This document shows, in pieces, positions 63,991 through 64,000 of a DNA stretch of 64,000 nt. Under the pieces are notes generated by a model that was given only the letters and a program-made list of their open reading frames with translations, was not told the origin of the DNA and did no database searches. Made by a program: the position numbers and the translations under genes. The DNA comes from Mesorhizobium sp. PAMC28654 (lineage in GTDB: Bacteria; Pseudomonadota; Alphaproteobacteria; Rhizobiales; Rhizobiaceae), in the NCBI RefSeq assembly GCF_020616515.1, contig NZ_CP085135.1:6637427-6701426 (forward strand). Direction: 5' to 3'. Position 1 is the stretch's first letter. Every line of letters starts with the position of its first letter.

Positions 63991-64000
63991 TGTAAGGAAA

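Larger units (their letters stand above)
63761..64000. promoter_or_regulatory. Leader region before the expected capsid gene
   Basis: 240 bases without a credible gene. It contains the palindromic motif at 63762-63783, a two-unit repeat at 63893-63990, and ends with GTAAGGAAA, a probable ribosome binding site of the next gene. Confidence 0.6.

Overview
The window looks like the chromosome of an alphaproteobacterium of the order Hyphomicrobiales (Rhizobiales), most probably Mesorhizobium or a close relative. This is an inference from the high GC content, the BA14K-type secreted protein, the rhizobial style of the ilvB attenuator, and small families such as the HNGGPPLDD protein and the ribbon-helix-helix protein. 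No rRNA or species marker is present.

Bases 1 to about 39,330 are ordinary chromosome with many small operons. In order: the start of a HerA-like ATPase; an XRE-cupin regulator, a small conserved protein and a GNAT acetyltransferase; a LysR regulator divergent from tmpA-tmpB, a two-enzyme oxidative route from 2-trimethylaminoethylphosphonate to glycine betaine plus phosphate; an NTF2-fused flavin monooxygenase; an attenuator-controlled ilvB-ilvN operon with a 16-residue leader peptide; a LysE exporter; an RND efflux pair behind two interlocked dyads; a cobalt-type nitrile hydratase operon (alpha, beta, activator); an EamA transporter; a RecD-like helicase; a serine hydrolase; pdxJ; kup; a divergent pair of quinone oxidoreductase and HxlR regulator with a palindromic operator between them; a TetR gene directly upstream of ilvC, whose 3' end is duplicated downstream; two PilZ proteins; a BA14K protein; EEP and NUDIX hydrolases; a MacAB-like ABC exporter; a PhzF-like isomerase.

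A tRNA-Lys(CUU) gene at 39,333-39,408 marks the border. From there to the right edge lies a prophage with T7-like/podoviral morphogenesis genes. The left arm (39.5-52.05 kb, minus strand) is a replication and nucleotide-metabolism operon: AlpA-like HTH, prim-pol/helicase, a GapR-domain protein, family A DNA polymerase, ssDNA-binding protein, PD-(D/E)XK nuclease, SNF2 helicase, DUF4406, dATP/dGTP diphosphohydrolase-like protein and RuvC-like resolvase. A control region with an XRE repressor and an iteron-like repeat cluster follows (52.05-53.5 kb). Next come small minus-strand genes, then the rightward packaging and head module (54.9-64 kb): small terminase, HNH, large terminase, portal, Bbp19-like, scaffold. 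The capsid gene should start just past the window.

Two insertion sequences have broken essential phage genes. An IS3-family element (40,438-41,645) splits the prim-pol/helicase, and an IS21-family element (about 58,431-61,060, with a frameshifted istA) splits the portal gene. In both cases, removing the element and one copy of the short target duplication restores one continuous reading frame. The prophage therefore looks recently inactivated. A recurring motif, roughly GTGATAYGAWWWTC, often followed by ATACCAYGG, sits before nearly every prophage transcription unit in the orientation of transcription. It is the strongest apparently undescribed signal in the window.
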